Under the pieces are notes generated by a model. That model searched no databases. It saw only the letters and a list, made by a program, of their open reading frames with translations, and was not told where the DNA came from. Shown one piece after another: positions 1 to 7,900 of a stretch of 12,043 bases of DNA. The DNA is from Porphyromonadaceae bacterium UBA2751 (GTDB lineage Bacteria > Bacteroidota > Bacteroidia > Bacteroidales > Muribaculaceae): positions 1 to 12,043 of the forward strand of contig DEJJ01000002.1 of the NCBI GenBank assembly GCA_002353285.1. The letters are read 5' to 3'. A program made the translations under genes and the position numbers. The stretch's first letter is position 1. The number at the start of each line of letters is the position of its first letter.

Positions 1-15
1 AAAAAAACTTCAACC

Positions 16-1374
16 ATGAACATCAACACATTCAACCGCGCCTGCACAGCAAGTTTGCAGCACATCACAAGCAGCCGAGCACGCTTCACAGCTCCCAACG
101 AAACCATGAAATCCACCGTCGCACAGCTCAACGACAATCCCACTGGCACCGATCCCTCCAATCTCTGGATGGGACTATGGGCCAAGGGAGAGATTGCCTG
201 CCTCTTCGGCGAGCCTTGCACTGGCAAGTCAATCCTCGCCATGCAGGTGGCCAAGCAGCTCAGCGACAAGGGCATTGCCACTGCCTACTTCGACCTCGAG
301 GCCCTCGCACACGCCGTCACGCCCGTTGTCGACGTCATCACGCCTGGCCTCTTCGACATGAAGTCGACCGACACCCTGCTCAGTTTCACCATCAAAAAAA
401 TAGATGCACTCAAGGCACAGGTCGCCGTCATCGACGGACTCGACCGCCTTCTCTCGTCGCAGTCTTCGGCCACAGCTGTCCTCAACACCATCAGGTCATG
501 GAACAAGTCACGAGGCATCTCAATCCTCCTCGTCACACACTCCAGGCCCAAGAAGCGGGCAAGCCTTCCCACACTCACCGAGCAACTGCCACACGAGTTC
601 GAGATCATGCACATCTGCGACTCCGTCTTCTCTCTCAGCACTGCCAACCATTACTGCAGCGCATTGCTCCACAGCTCCCACTACCTCAAGCAGCACAAGA
701 ACCGCATGGCACCTGTCATCTTCAACGACGACAGCGCATTGCTGCTCAACCTCTCAGTCACAGCATCTGGACAATTCAGCTTCGACACCATCTCAACCTT
801 TGCCGACGAGCGGCAGCTGCTGCGCGACTACGGCTTCACCACACGCCAGCAGGTCATCGACGCCATTCATCACTACAAGCAGTGCATGTACACCACACGC
901 GAGATAGCGCACATCGTCGGCATCTCACAATCACAAGTATCAAGAATACTCTCACAAGAAACCACCATCACCAAGCCAGCCGCCACCCAAGAATCAGCAC
1001 AACCCACAGGAACTCCCGCCCCAACCGAAGCGCCAGGAACCCCCGGTCCCACCAGAACTACCAAAAACCCCGGCCCCACCGAAATCCCCGGAACTACCGA
1101 AACCACCGGAACCACCGGAACTTCCGGTCCCACCGGAACTACCGGAACTACCGTCCCCCTCAGTGATGCATTTGATTCACTCGACCCATCCACTATCATC
1201 ATCAATCACAACGGCAGGCCACACATCCTCAATCCATCAGGAGGGCAACCCATCCCGATCGATTCTTTCGATGCGTTTGATGCGTTTGATTCAACCCAAC
1301 CAGCACCACAGTCAACCCCACGTGTCAACTCCAACTCCTCCCTAAAGAAACTAATGAAAAAGCGCCACAAGTAG
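16..1374 (+). CDS. RepA/DnaB-like P-loop ATPase with C-terminal HTH and collagen-like repeat tail
   Basis: A 452-residue protein of the RecA/RepA-type AAA family. The Walker A motif GEPCTGKS lies at residues 65-72, a Walker B-like strand ending VAVIDGLDRL at about 136-145, and a following core strand ILLVTHSRP at about 170-178, which is the order of a RecA-fold ATPase core. Residues about 293-312 (TTREIAHIVGISQSQVSRIL) form a helix-turn-helix like those of resolvases and small regulators, which suggests DNA binding. Residues 332-379 are a low-complexity Gly-X-Thr tail, followed by short DAFD repeats and a basic end (SLKKLMKKRHK). Relatives are annotated as AAA ATPases or RepA-like helicases, in plasmids and in Bacteroidota chromosomes. 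A role in replication initiation or DNA unwinding is inferred from the fold only. The ATG at 16 is the first in frame; M31 or M52 could also serve, and only 15 upstream bases are visible. No replication or transposition partner lies in the window. Confidence 0.8.
   Translation: MNINTFNRACTASLQHITSSRARFTAPNETMKSTVAQLNDNPTGTDPSNLWMGLWAKGEIACLFGEPCTGKSILAMQVAKQLSDKGIATAYFDLEALAHAVTPVVDVITPGLFDMKSTDTLLSFTIKKIDALKAQVAVIDGLDRLLSSQSSATAVLNTIRSWNKSRGISILLVTHSRPKKRASLPTLTEQLPHEFEIMHICDSVFSLSTANHYCSALLHSSHYLKQHKNRMAPVIFNDDSALLLNLSVTASGQFSFDTISTFADERQLLRDYGFTTRQQVIDAIHHYKQCMYTTREIAHIVGISQSQVSRILSQETTITKPAATQESAQPTGTPAPTEAPGTPGPTRTTKNPGPTEIPGTTETTGTTGTSGPTGTTGTTVPLSDAFDSLDPSTIIINHNGRPHILNPSGGQPIPIDSFDAFDAFDSTQPAPQSTPRVNSNSSLKKLMKKRHK
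1009..1152 (+). repeat. Degenerate 9-bp tandem repeat encoding Gly-X-Thr collagen-like triplets
   Basis: Sixteen consecutive 9-base units of the form GGA-ACT-ACC (with CCC, TCC and GGT variants) encode residues 332-379 of the ATPase. Every third residue is Gly, or a residue that a one-base change of a Gly codon can give (Glu, Arg, Ala), with one Lys. The last units are the most uniform: TGTTGTSGPTGTTGTT. The pattern resembles the Gly-Pro-Thr/Gly-Thr-Thr collagen-like tracts of bacterial proteins. Unit number could vary by slippage without breaking the frame. Confidence 0.8.
1261..1287 (+). repeat. Three 9-bp units encoding Asp-Ser/Ala-Phe (DSFDAFDAF)
   Basis: Units GATTCTTTC, GATGCGTTT and GATGCGTTT stand in tandem, followed by GATTCA. 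A related copy, GATGCATTTGATTCA, lies at 1165-1179. Together they encode DAFDS (residues 384-388) and DSFDAFDAFDS (residues 416-426). These are short acidic/aromatic repeats in the disordered C-terminus of the ATPase and could act as a linear peptide motif; no function is known to me. Confidence 0.6.
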
Positions 1375-1411
1375 CACACATTTTTTGAATAAAAACGTTG
1401 AAACGTGTTTT

Positions 1412-1451
1412 AAAAAAAGGACATCAGAACTTTTAATCGTTCCAATGTCCT
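1412..1451 (-). terminator. Rho-independent terminator of the DUF2795 gene
   Basis: Outer arms AGGACAT (1418-1424) and ATGTCCT (1445-1451) pair over 7 bp. Inner arms GAAC (1427-1430) and GTTC (1439-1442) pair after a 2x2 CA/CA internal loop and close an 8-base loop. On the - strand the stem runs straight into a T-tract (complement of the A-run 1412-1418), 33 bases after the DUF2795 stop. The T-tract lies only on the - strand side, so this is not an evident terminator for the + strand ATPase gene. Confidence 0.8.
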
Positions 1452-1483
1452 CATGTGTGTGTGGGGGTTAATCAATAATTTGC

Positions 1484-1708
1484 TTAGTACTCCTCCTCGT
1501 TGAAGAAGAAGTCGTCGTCGCTTGTTGGGTAGTCGGGCCAGATGTCTTCGATAGACATGTAGGTGTCGCCTTCGTCTTCGATTTCCTCAAGATTCTCAAT
1601 CACCTCCAGTGGAGCACCACTACGCTTAGCATAATCAATAAGTTCATCCTTAGTAGCTGGCCATGGAGCGTCTTCAAGTTTCGTTGCTAATTCAAGTGTC
1701 CAATACAT
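1484..1708 (-). CDS. DUF2795 domain-containing small acidic protein
   Basis: A 74-residue protein starting MYWTLELATKLEDAPWPATK. The DUF2795 signature covers residues about 5-45, with W16-P17-A18-T19-K20, ELIDYA at 22-27 and GAPLEVIENL at 31-40. The C-terminal third is strongly acidic and aromatic (IWPDYP, then a DDDFFFNEEEY end). The length matches short members common in Bacteroidota. The biochemical role of DUF2795 is unknown; it has no signal peptide or membrane segment, so it is probably cytosolic. The gene is monocistronic: a well-formed Bacteroidota promoter lies about 55 bases upstream and a hairpin terminator just downstream. It is convergent with the ATPase gene and has no obvious functional link to either neighbour. 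Confidence 0.9.
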   Translation of the reverse strand: MYWTLELATKLEDAPWPATKDELIDYAKRSGAPLEVIENLEEIEDEGDTYMSIEDIWPDYPTSDDDFFFNEEEY

Positions 1709-1762
1709 AGTAAATTATGTGTTTTAGTGTTAATATATTTTCTGGTTTTCGAAAAATTTGCG

Positions 1763-1792
1763 CAAAAGTAATATTATATTTCTTATCAGCAA
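1763..1792 (-). promoter_or_regulatory. Bacteroidota-type promoter for the DUF2795 gene
   Basis: Read on the - strand, TTG (1792-1790) is followed after 19 bases by TACTTTTG (1770-1763), an exact match to the TAnnTTTG -7 element of Bacteroidota. Transcription would start near 1757, giving a leader of about 50 bases before the ATG at 1708. The region is otherwise AT-rich. Confidence 0.7.
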
Positions 1793-1804
1793 GCAATAAA
1801 AGAG

Positions 1805-1833
1805 AAAAAAATGTGCCATTAATGCTAATGGCA
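1805..1833 (-). terminator. Rho-independent terminator of the tamB-DUF4421-CotH operon
   Basis: Arms TGCCATTA (1814-1821) and TAATGGCA (1826-1833) pair perfectly over 8 bp around a 4-base loop. On the - strand the stem is followed after two bases by seven T residues (complement of 1805-1811). It lies about 90 bases past the CotH-protein stop and upstream of the DUF2795 promoter, so it separates the two - strand transcription units. Confidence 0.75.
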
Positions 1834-1924
1834 TGTTAAAAATTGTCAATCGGTTATTTGCCAAAGCATTACGCGCAGCATCAAGTTGTGCCATTTCAGC
1901 CACAAGCGGGCGGCGTGGGTGCAA

Positions 1925-3739
1925 TTATTGCAGGATGATGTTGTAGAAGGCAGTAAGGTCGGCAGCGGTGACCTTGCCGTCGCGGTCGACGTCGGCGGTG
2001 AAGCGGAATCGATGGTCATCGTCGAGCAGATAGCAATAGATAGCAGTGGCATCGGCAGACGTGACGGCGCCATCGAGGTTGACATCGGTCACGGTGCCCC
2101 ACTGAGCATTGAGCCAAGCCGCCTTCTTGGAAATAAGGTCGATGAACTGCTGCGGCTTGTCGGGGCCATGAGTGCTGGCATACTGGTGCCACCTGAGCGC
2201 GTCGTGCTGCTCGGCTTGAGCAACCAGCTCCCGCCATCGCCATGCAAAGCTGTTGAGGGAGTCGAGCACATTGTCTTGGCAGAACTGGTGCCACACCGCT
2301 CGGAGCTGCTGCTGGAAACGCGGGAACTTGAGCGCCTCCTTGATCCAAAGGAACGGATAGGGGGTGGCATAGTCGTAGATGAAATGGTCGCCGGTGGTGG
2401 ACTCTTGAAAAAAGCTGTTGTCGAAATCCCACACAGGGCCAAAGATGAGCTTCTCGTCCCATCCCAAGTCCTTGTAGATGAACAAGCTGCCTGAGAAGGC
2501 CTCGACATTCTCCATCACCTCGTGGATGACATAGAAGCGTGCCAGGGAGCCAATGTCGATGAGCTGCTCCCAAGCGCGGTCGTCCTTGCTGGGGACATAG
2601 ATGCAGCTGTCGGCCCGTGCAAGCAGGTCGTGGATGTAGGTGCGTTGCTGCTGCGACAGCACCTCGGGCGAGTGCGACACGAAGCTGAATCGTGAGAGGG
2701 CAGGATTGTTGTTCTGATACTGGTCGATGACCTTGTCGCCATCGTCGGTGAGTTCGAGCAGCCATCCCCCCGTCACGTTGTGAGGGATGGTCTCCATGTC
2801 GGGCTGCTCCACAATGTTGACACGGCCATTTTCCACCCTTATCTTCTCGCACAGAAAATACAGGCCCATGTACTCGCCATTGAGCACCAGCTCCACAGGG
2901 AGTTCGCGAGGCGTGTAGGGCATCGCCAAGAGCCGGCTCAACTCAAAACCCAAGGCGCATCGCAGGTAGCCGCTATAGTCCTCGTTGTGAGCCAGCAGCA
3001 CAAAGTGGCGGCTACGGTCGAGCCCGAGCGGCGATTGCTTGGTGGCAAACTTAATCTTGTAAGGTCTCTTGAAAGAATGTCGCCAGGTCCAGTTGCCTCG
3101 GCCCTTCACCTCGACATCGAGCGGCTGATCACTGGATGCCAGGCCACAGGTGTCATCGTCGATCCACAGCGAGCCCTCGATGTAATAGTCCTTGCTGACG
3201 ATATCCATTGAGTCGCGCGTGTTAAGGTAAACGACAGGCAGAGTGCCCGATGCCGTGACCTGGTAGCTATAGTCGGTGCGCCAGTAACCGTCGGGCAGGT
3301 GACCGCCGCTAAAAGGACAGTAAACCCAGAATTGCGCCAGCGTGTCGGGGACGATATTGCTTGACCCCTTAAGCCCCGTGCGCCGCAAGCCACCCGAGGC
3401 CGCCGAGAGGCTATCGAGAAATGCACTCAACGACACCTGATGGATGCCAGCCTGCACGTCGGTCTCGACAAAGGTGAAATAGTCGAGGTTGTAGATGTCG
3501 TGTGGAATTGTCACCAGCCAAAACGGTGATGCCTCAACTGGTTGCATGTCGAGAACCATAGTGAAAGGGCGCGTCACATTGCCCACCAGCATCTTGACGC
3601 TAGAGAACTTGAGCTTGCTGTTGTCGAGCAAATAGTTGCCAGCCTTGAAATTGAGTGCACTGGCAGCACAGGGGCACAACAAAGCCATCCACAGCAGCAC
3701 TGCAGCAGCTAATGAGCTATGGCGGCGATTGCTATTCAT
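1925..3739 (-). CDS. Secreted CotH-kinase family protein with C-terminal dockerin
   Basis: A 604-residue protein, counted from the ATG at 3739. Residues 1-28 are a signal peptide with probable cleavage after ASA; there is no proper lipobox. Residues about 28-165 form an unassigned beta-rich region. About 165-470 is a CotH kinase domain: GRGN (213-216), KRPYKIKF (224-231), FVLLAHNEDYSG (246-257), VELVLNGEYMGLYFLCEKI (282-300), GGWLLELTD (324-332) and GPVWDFDNSF (434-443), whose Asp438 and Asp440 are the likely metal or catalytic acids. CotH is an atypical kinase fold known for phosphorylating spore-coat proteins; the substrate here is unknown. Residues about 552-604 are a type I dockerin with two calcium loops (DVNLDGAVTSAD and DVDRDGKVTAAD). 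A GTG at 3748 would add three residues, but the ATG, 12 bases after the DUF4421 stop, is the better start. It is the last gene of the operon, followed by a terminator. Confidence 0.87.
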   Translation of the reverse strand: MNSNRRHSSLAAAVLLWMALLCPCAASALNFKAGNYLLDNSKLKFSSVKMLVGNVTRPFTMVLDMQPVEASPFWLVTIPHDIYNLDYFTFVETDVQAGIHQVSLSAFLDSLSAASGGLRRTGLKGSSNIVPDTLAQFWVYCPFSGGHLPDGYWRTDYSYQVTASGTLPVVYLNTRDSMDIVSKDYYIEGSLWIDDDTCGLASSDQPLDVEVKGRGNWTWRHSFKRPYKIKFATKQSPLGLDRSRHFVLLAHNEDYSGYLRCALGFELSRLLAMPYTPRELPVELVLNGEYMGLYFLCEKIRVENGRVNIVEQPDMETIPHNVTGGWLLELTDDGDKVIDQYQNNNPALSRFSFVSHSPEVLSQQQRTYIHDLLARADSCIYVPSKDDRAWEQLIDIGSLARFYVIHEVMENVEAFSGSLFIYKDLGWDEKLIFGPVWDFDNSFFQESTTGDHFIYDYATPYPFLWIKEALKFPRFQQQLRAVWHQFCQDNVLDSLNSFAWRWRELVAQAEQHDALRWHQYASTHGPDKPQQFIDLISKKAAWLNAQWGTVTDVNLDGAVTSADATAIYCYLLDDDHRFRFTADVDRDGKVTAADLTAFYNIILQ

Positions 3740-3751
3740 TAGTGGCACAGA

Positions 3752-4993
3752 TTAGAACCTCACACCAATGGTGAGGTTGAGATCTTCAAGAGCGTTGATG
3801 AAATTGTGGTTCTTGCTATGATAGAAGTGGGCATCGATGAGCAGCTGCAAGCCATAGAAGAAGTACTTGTTGTTGCGCACCAGTCCCAGCCTGCCACGCA
3901 AGTCGAAAGCCAGCATGTCGCGCTTGCCGTCGACCGAGTCGTGAAACGAGTGGTTCCATCCAATGGACGGCGCCATGGTGACATTGAAGAGCCACTTGGG
4001 ACGGAACACCCAGTTGTAGGCATAACCCACGAGGAAGCTATACGAGCGGTAGTGATACCTGTAGACCTGCGGACCATCGGGGAGAAACTTGCGCATGTCG
4101 TCGGGTAGAGTCCTGAAGTCAATCGACACATTTTGCGTGGCGACAAGAAAACCTGCGATTAAACTGCCAGCGCTGCGCTTCTGAATCTTAGAGTAGCTAT
4201 AGGCAGCAGCCTGCGAGTACTTGCGGTGATTGAAGAAATAGTAGAGGTCGAATCCCGAAGACACTCGCGAGAGACGGTTGAACTTGACATTGGCCGGCTT
4301 CTTGTTGTTATAATCGCCAAAGCGGCCAATCGTGACGTCGCCCTCGTTGCGCGAGTGATAGGCCTCGAACGAGAAGCGCGAAGTGGCAAACGTCATCTCC
4401 CACTTGCTGTGCATGGTGGGGTCGCCTCCAAACACATTGTCGAGGTCGACCATATAGGTGTAGCCAATGCCCAAGTAGGAGACGTGCACACCCACATTGG
4501 AGTAGACGTTAGAGTTCATGAACACCTTCATGTCGTTGTCGGCAATAGTTCCTCCATAAGAATCGAGCCAGTCATTGTTCTTTAACATGATTTTCCAGTT
4601 CTGCTTGATGCCCACCACATAGGCAGTGTCGTAGTTGTTGAACGCCTTGGTGTAGAACCGATAGACCTTGGAGGCAAAGTTGAGGAGGCCCGGCTTAGGA
4701 GCCGTGGGGTCGGTGAAGAAGCTCCACTTGCCATTGACAATGCACCGGCGCCAGTAGTCATCGTCGCGCGTGGTGTCGAAAGGGATGGCGTTGATGCTGT
4801 CGCGGATGTGCTTGAGAAAGACCTTACGGTCCTCGATGGCCGCTGTGGGCAAGCTGCCACGATGGAAGGCAGCACTGTCAATCAGGGTGGCACGGGCTGG
4901 AAGAGAGTCGCTGCCAGCAGAGAGGCCTGTGGCGCTGGCAGCAATCGTCATCGCCATTGTCATCAATAATATGGTCAAAAATGATTTTCTCAT
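3752..4993 (-). CDS. DUF4421 family predicted outer-membrane beta-barrel protein
   Basis: A 413-residue protein. Residues 1-21 are a signal peptide (MRKSFLTILLMTMAMTIAAS then ATG). The mature part matches the Bacteroidota DUF4421 family: the segment with LKNNDWLDSYGG, the asparagine-rich MKVFMNSNVYSNVGVHVSYL and YTYMVDLDNVFGG are characteristic. Many alternating hydrophobic/polar strands, abundant Tyr/Phe and the C-terminal end LNLTIGVRF, with a final Phe, fit an outer-membrane barrel inserted by the Bam machinery. The function of the family is unknown. Its ATG overlaps the tamB stop codon (ATGA, 4990-4993), so translation is probably coupled to tamB. The CotH-kinase gene follows 12 bases after its stop. 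The coupling suggests a shared envelope job with TamB; that is inference. Confidence 0.85.
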   Translation of the reverse strand: MRKSFLTILLMTMAMTIAASATGLSAGSDSLPARATLIDSAAFHRGSLPTAAIEDRKVFLKHIRDSINAIPFDTTRDDDYWRRCIVNGKWSFFTDPTAPKPGLLNFASKVYRFYTKAFNNYDTAYVVGIKQNWKIMLKNNDWLDSYGGTIADNDMKVFMNSNVYSNVGVHVSYLGIGYTYMVDLDNVFGGDPTMHSKWEMTFATSRFSFEAYHSRNEGDVTIGRFGDYNNKKPANVKFNRLSRVSSGFDLYYFFNHRKYSQAAAYSYSKIQKRSAGSLIAGFLVATQNVSIDFRTLPDDMRKFLPDGPQVYRYHYRSYSFLVGYAYNWVFRPKWLFNVTMAPSIGWNHSFHDSVDGKRDMLAFDLRGRLGLVRNNKYFFYGLQLLIDAHFYHSKNHNFINALEDLNLTIGVRF

Positions 4994-7900
4994 TGTGAAT
5001 TGATGGTATCGATGGGTGATGGCTGTGCCCTGCGGCTTGTGAATCGCAACAACGTGTCGCGTGGGGCAGGAAGAGCATAGTTGCGCATGCTGTCGTGCTC
5101 AGGCGACGGCTTGCTCGACTTGAAAAGGCGGTCGAAGTCGTGCTTGAACACAACGCCCACTCCCTGGGTGGTCATAGCGTTGCGCACGTAGTAGTTCTGA
5201 TCGTTGAAGTGGTTATACACCTTGAGCCTTATCGAGCCCTTGCGGTTGAGCAGGTACTCAAGGTCGAAGTCGCCAATGAAGTTGCTGTTGCGAGTGTTGT
5301 AGGTATTGTCGCGATAGCCGAAGTTGCCGTTGAAAATCAAGCGGTTGTTCAAGAGCTGACTCGATAGCGCCAAGTTGACCTCCACATCGCTGAAGTCACC
5401 CTTGTTGCTGCGGAAGTTAGGCGAGATTTGCCAGTTCTCGCTGAGCTGTCCAAGCACACTTGAGAGCTGCGACGAGATAGTGGACGAAGCCACCGACGTG
5501 AACTCATTATTGTTCTTGCTCGCCTGCATGTAGTCGGGAGTGTAGAAACGGTTGAGCGCCAGCAGGTAGATAATTTGGCGGTTCATCATCTCATCGGTGC
5601 TAATCACACTCCTGACCTTGCGATAGGCATCGCTCGAGAGCGTTGGGAACTCGAGGTCGAAGGAGAGCTCGGGCTCACTGATGCCGCCCTTGACCTTGAG
5701 CAGTGCGTTCACTGGCACATTAGTGCGGTTGATGTCGCGGTCGGTGCTGAACGAGGCGTCGAGGTCGCTGAGGTTGGCATTGAGCGAATAGACAGCACTG
5801 ATGTCGAGGATGGCATTATAGGGGTCGCCATCGAAGCTGATGGTGCTGCCGTTGCGAATGGTGAAGTCCTTGAGGATGATATCCTGGAGGCTGAAGTTGT
5901 AAGAGCCCTTCTCGAGCGTGTACTTGCCAAACATGTCGAAAGCCTCGTCGATGCTGTTGTAGTTGAGCCTGAGGTTGCCCGAGCCGAAGGCACGAATGCG
6001 GTCGCCGCCCACAGGGTCCATCACGAGCACAATCTCGGCCTCAGGGGTGATGTCGGCCTGGAGATCGATGCTGAAATGTGTGGGCATGGACTGCTGCTGG
6101 TTGTTCTCCTCAATGCGCCGAGCCAGCTGGCGCACAATCTCGGGCACGGAGTCGGTGGCTGCAGGCACCGAGTCGACCACCGCCACTGGCAAGTCCTTCT
6201 TGTCGCGGTCGCGGAAAGTGATGAACTTATACTCGCTTGCCTCCTCCATGTCGCTGAGGACAAAAGTGAACTTGCTGCGCGCTGCCGACTCCATGTTGAC
6301 GTTGATGCGCACCTCACCAGGCTCACCCGCGATAATCGCAGTGCCGTTGCCATAGATGGTGCCATACCAGTCGGGGTTCATGGCAGGCGTGATGTCGTAG
6401 CAGAGCAAGTTGCGAGCCTCGGTCACAGTGAAGTTAAACTCCGGGTTGTGGAAGGCATCGTGCTTGAGCCATCCGTTGAGCTTGGCGGTGTTCTTGTCGC
6501 GGTCGGTGATGGCGATGTCGTCAAATCTAATCATTCCCGGGTCGATGTGAACTGAGTCGGTGCAGGAGTAGGTGGTGTTAGTGTACCCTACCTTGATGCT
6601 GAAATCCTCGGCATAGACATCGCCCATGAGGTCGATAGTCTTGAAATTGCCAAAGAGGACAGCGTGGCCCGACACCAAGCCGTGCACCTCGTCGGTGAAC
6701 GCCTCCATGAAAGGTTTCATGAACTCGACGTTGGCCTTGTCGGCATTAAACTCGAGATAAAGCGAATCGGAAGCGGCAAAAATCTCGCCATTGATAGTGG
6801 TGTGGCGTCCGTTGCTCTGCGCCAGGTCGCATCCCAGCACCACGCCAGTGTTCTCGCTGTCGAAGTGACTCTCGATTTCGGCATCGCCCATAGGGGCGCC
6901 GTTGTAGTAGAGATTGTCGACATGCAACTTGGGCGCAGTGCTCAGTCGCGGAGCTCCTGAGAAGAGGTCGGCCAGGACAATGTCGCCCGTTGCCACTCCG
7001 CCAAAGTTGACATGATTGATCTTGAGCGTCTCGAAAATGTAGTCGAGATGGATGTTCTTGAGCGAGACATAGAGTTCGTCGTCGGGGTCGCGCGAGACAC
7101 GCCCATCAATCTTGATGAACTGGTCGTCGCAAGAGCCATGCAGGTCTGACACATCAAGAGCGCCAGCCTCATAGTTGAGACTGCCCTGCTGCACCTGCCA
7201 CACGGTGTCGTTGACCACCACCTCGGTGGGGTTGACATTGACATTGGTCTTGAACTTGCCGTTGCTGTCGCGGCCGAGCAGAGCCGAGAGATTGATGTTG
7301 CCGTGGTAGTCGTGCTCGCGCTTGAACACCCAGTTGACATTGGCATCGACACAGTCGTTAACGGCATTGGCATCGACATTGAGAGCAATGTTTCCCTTCT
7401 TGTTGGGGAAGATGGTGTGAGCGCTGAGTGCGATGTTGTCGCTAAACTCATCCTTGGTCAGACTCAGGTTCGTGCCCTCAATTATCTTGTTGCCTTGCTG
7501 CAGGTAGGGGAGGTTGATGTGAGCGGCAAAGTTGCTGTTAGGCTCGCTGAAATGGCCATCGACGGTGGCTTTATAGATGAGCTTCACAGGCAGGTTCACA
7601 TAGGAAGAGATGAAGGACTCGAACTCCTCGTTGGGTTCAACTACAAAGTTGAAGTCGAAGTCGTTAGCTCCATTGGTGGCAGGTGTGTGGCCGCTCATGA
7701 ACTGCGGGAAGCACTTGGCAGCAATGCCCTTGAAGGCCGGCACAATGGTGTTGAAATCGAAGCTGCCATTGACCGAGCCATGCAGGAAGTCGGTGCTCAG
7801 CTCGATGTGCTGCGGGTAGCCATCACGCTTGGCATCGAGGGTGAAATTGTTGATGTGGAATCCCTTGCCAGTGTTGCTATTGATAAACGACACATTGTCG

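Noticed and set aside
1391..1411. Hairpin ACGT-TGAA-ACGT with flanking A and T runs after the ATPase gene
   Set aside because: Only 4 perfect base pairs plus an A/T extension with a bulge; too weak to call as a + strand terminator.
1730..1924. A 64-codon - strand frame after the CotH-protein gene
   Set aside because: It runs through the operon terminator and the DUF2795 promoter, so it cannot be a normal gene in that position.
1886..2494. A 202-codon + strand frame opposite the dockerin/CotH gene
   Set aside because: It lies over conserved kinase and dockerin motifs on the other strand; the product has low-complexity Val/Glu composition and no recognisable domain.
3650..3739. Possible lipoprotein signal in the CotH-kinase protein (LLC in the leader)
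   Set aside because: The residue before Cys is Leu instead of Gly/Ala/Ser, and a good signal peptidase I site (ASA) follows; it is probably not lipidated.
3740..3748. GTG start nine bases upstream for the CotH-kinase protein
   Set aside because: The ATG at 3739 gives a standard signal peptide (MNSNRRHSSLAAAVLLW) and a normal gap to the previous gene; the GTG adds only three residues.
5575..6555. A 326-codon open frame on the + strand opposite tamB (also 7303-8049 and 6664-6960)
   Set aside because: It is antisense to a well-supported TamB domain. The products are Val/Glu/Ala/His-rich with no recognisable motif, as expected from the reverse complement of GTCGA-rich coding DNA.
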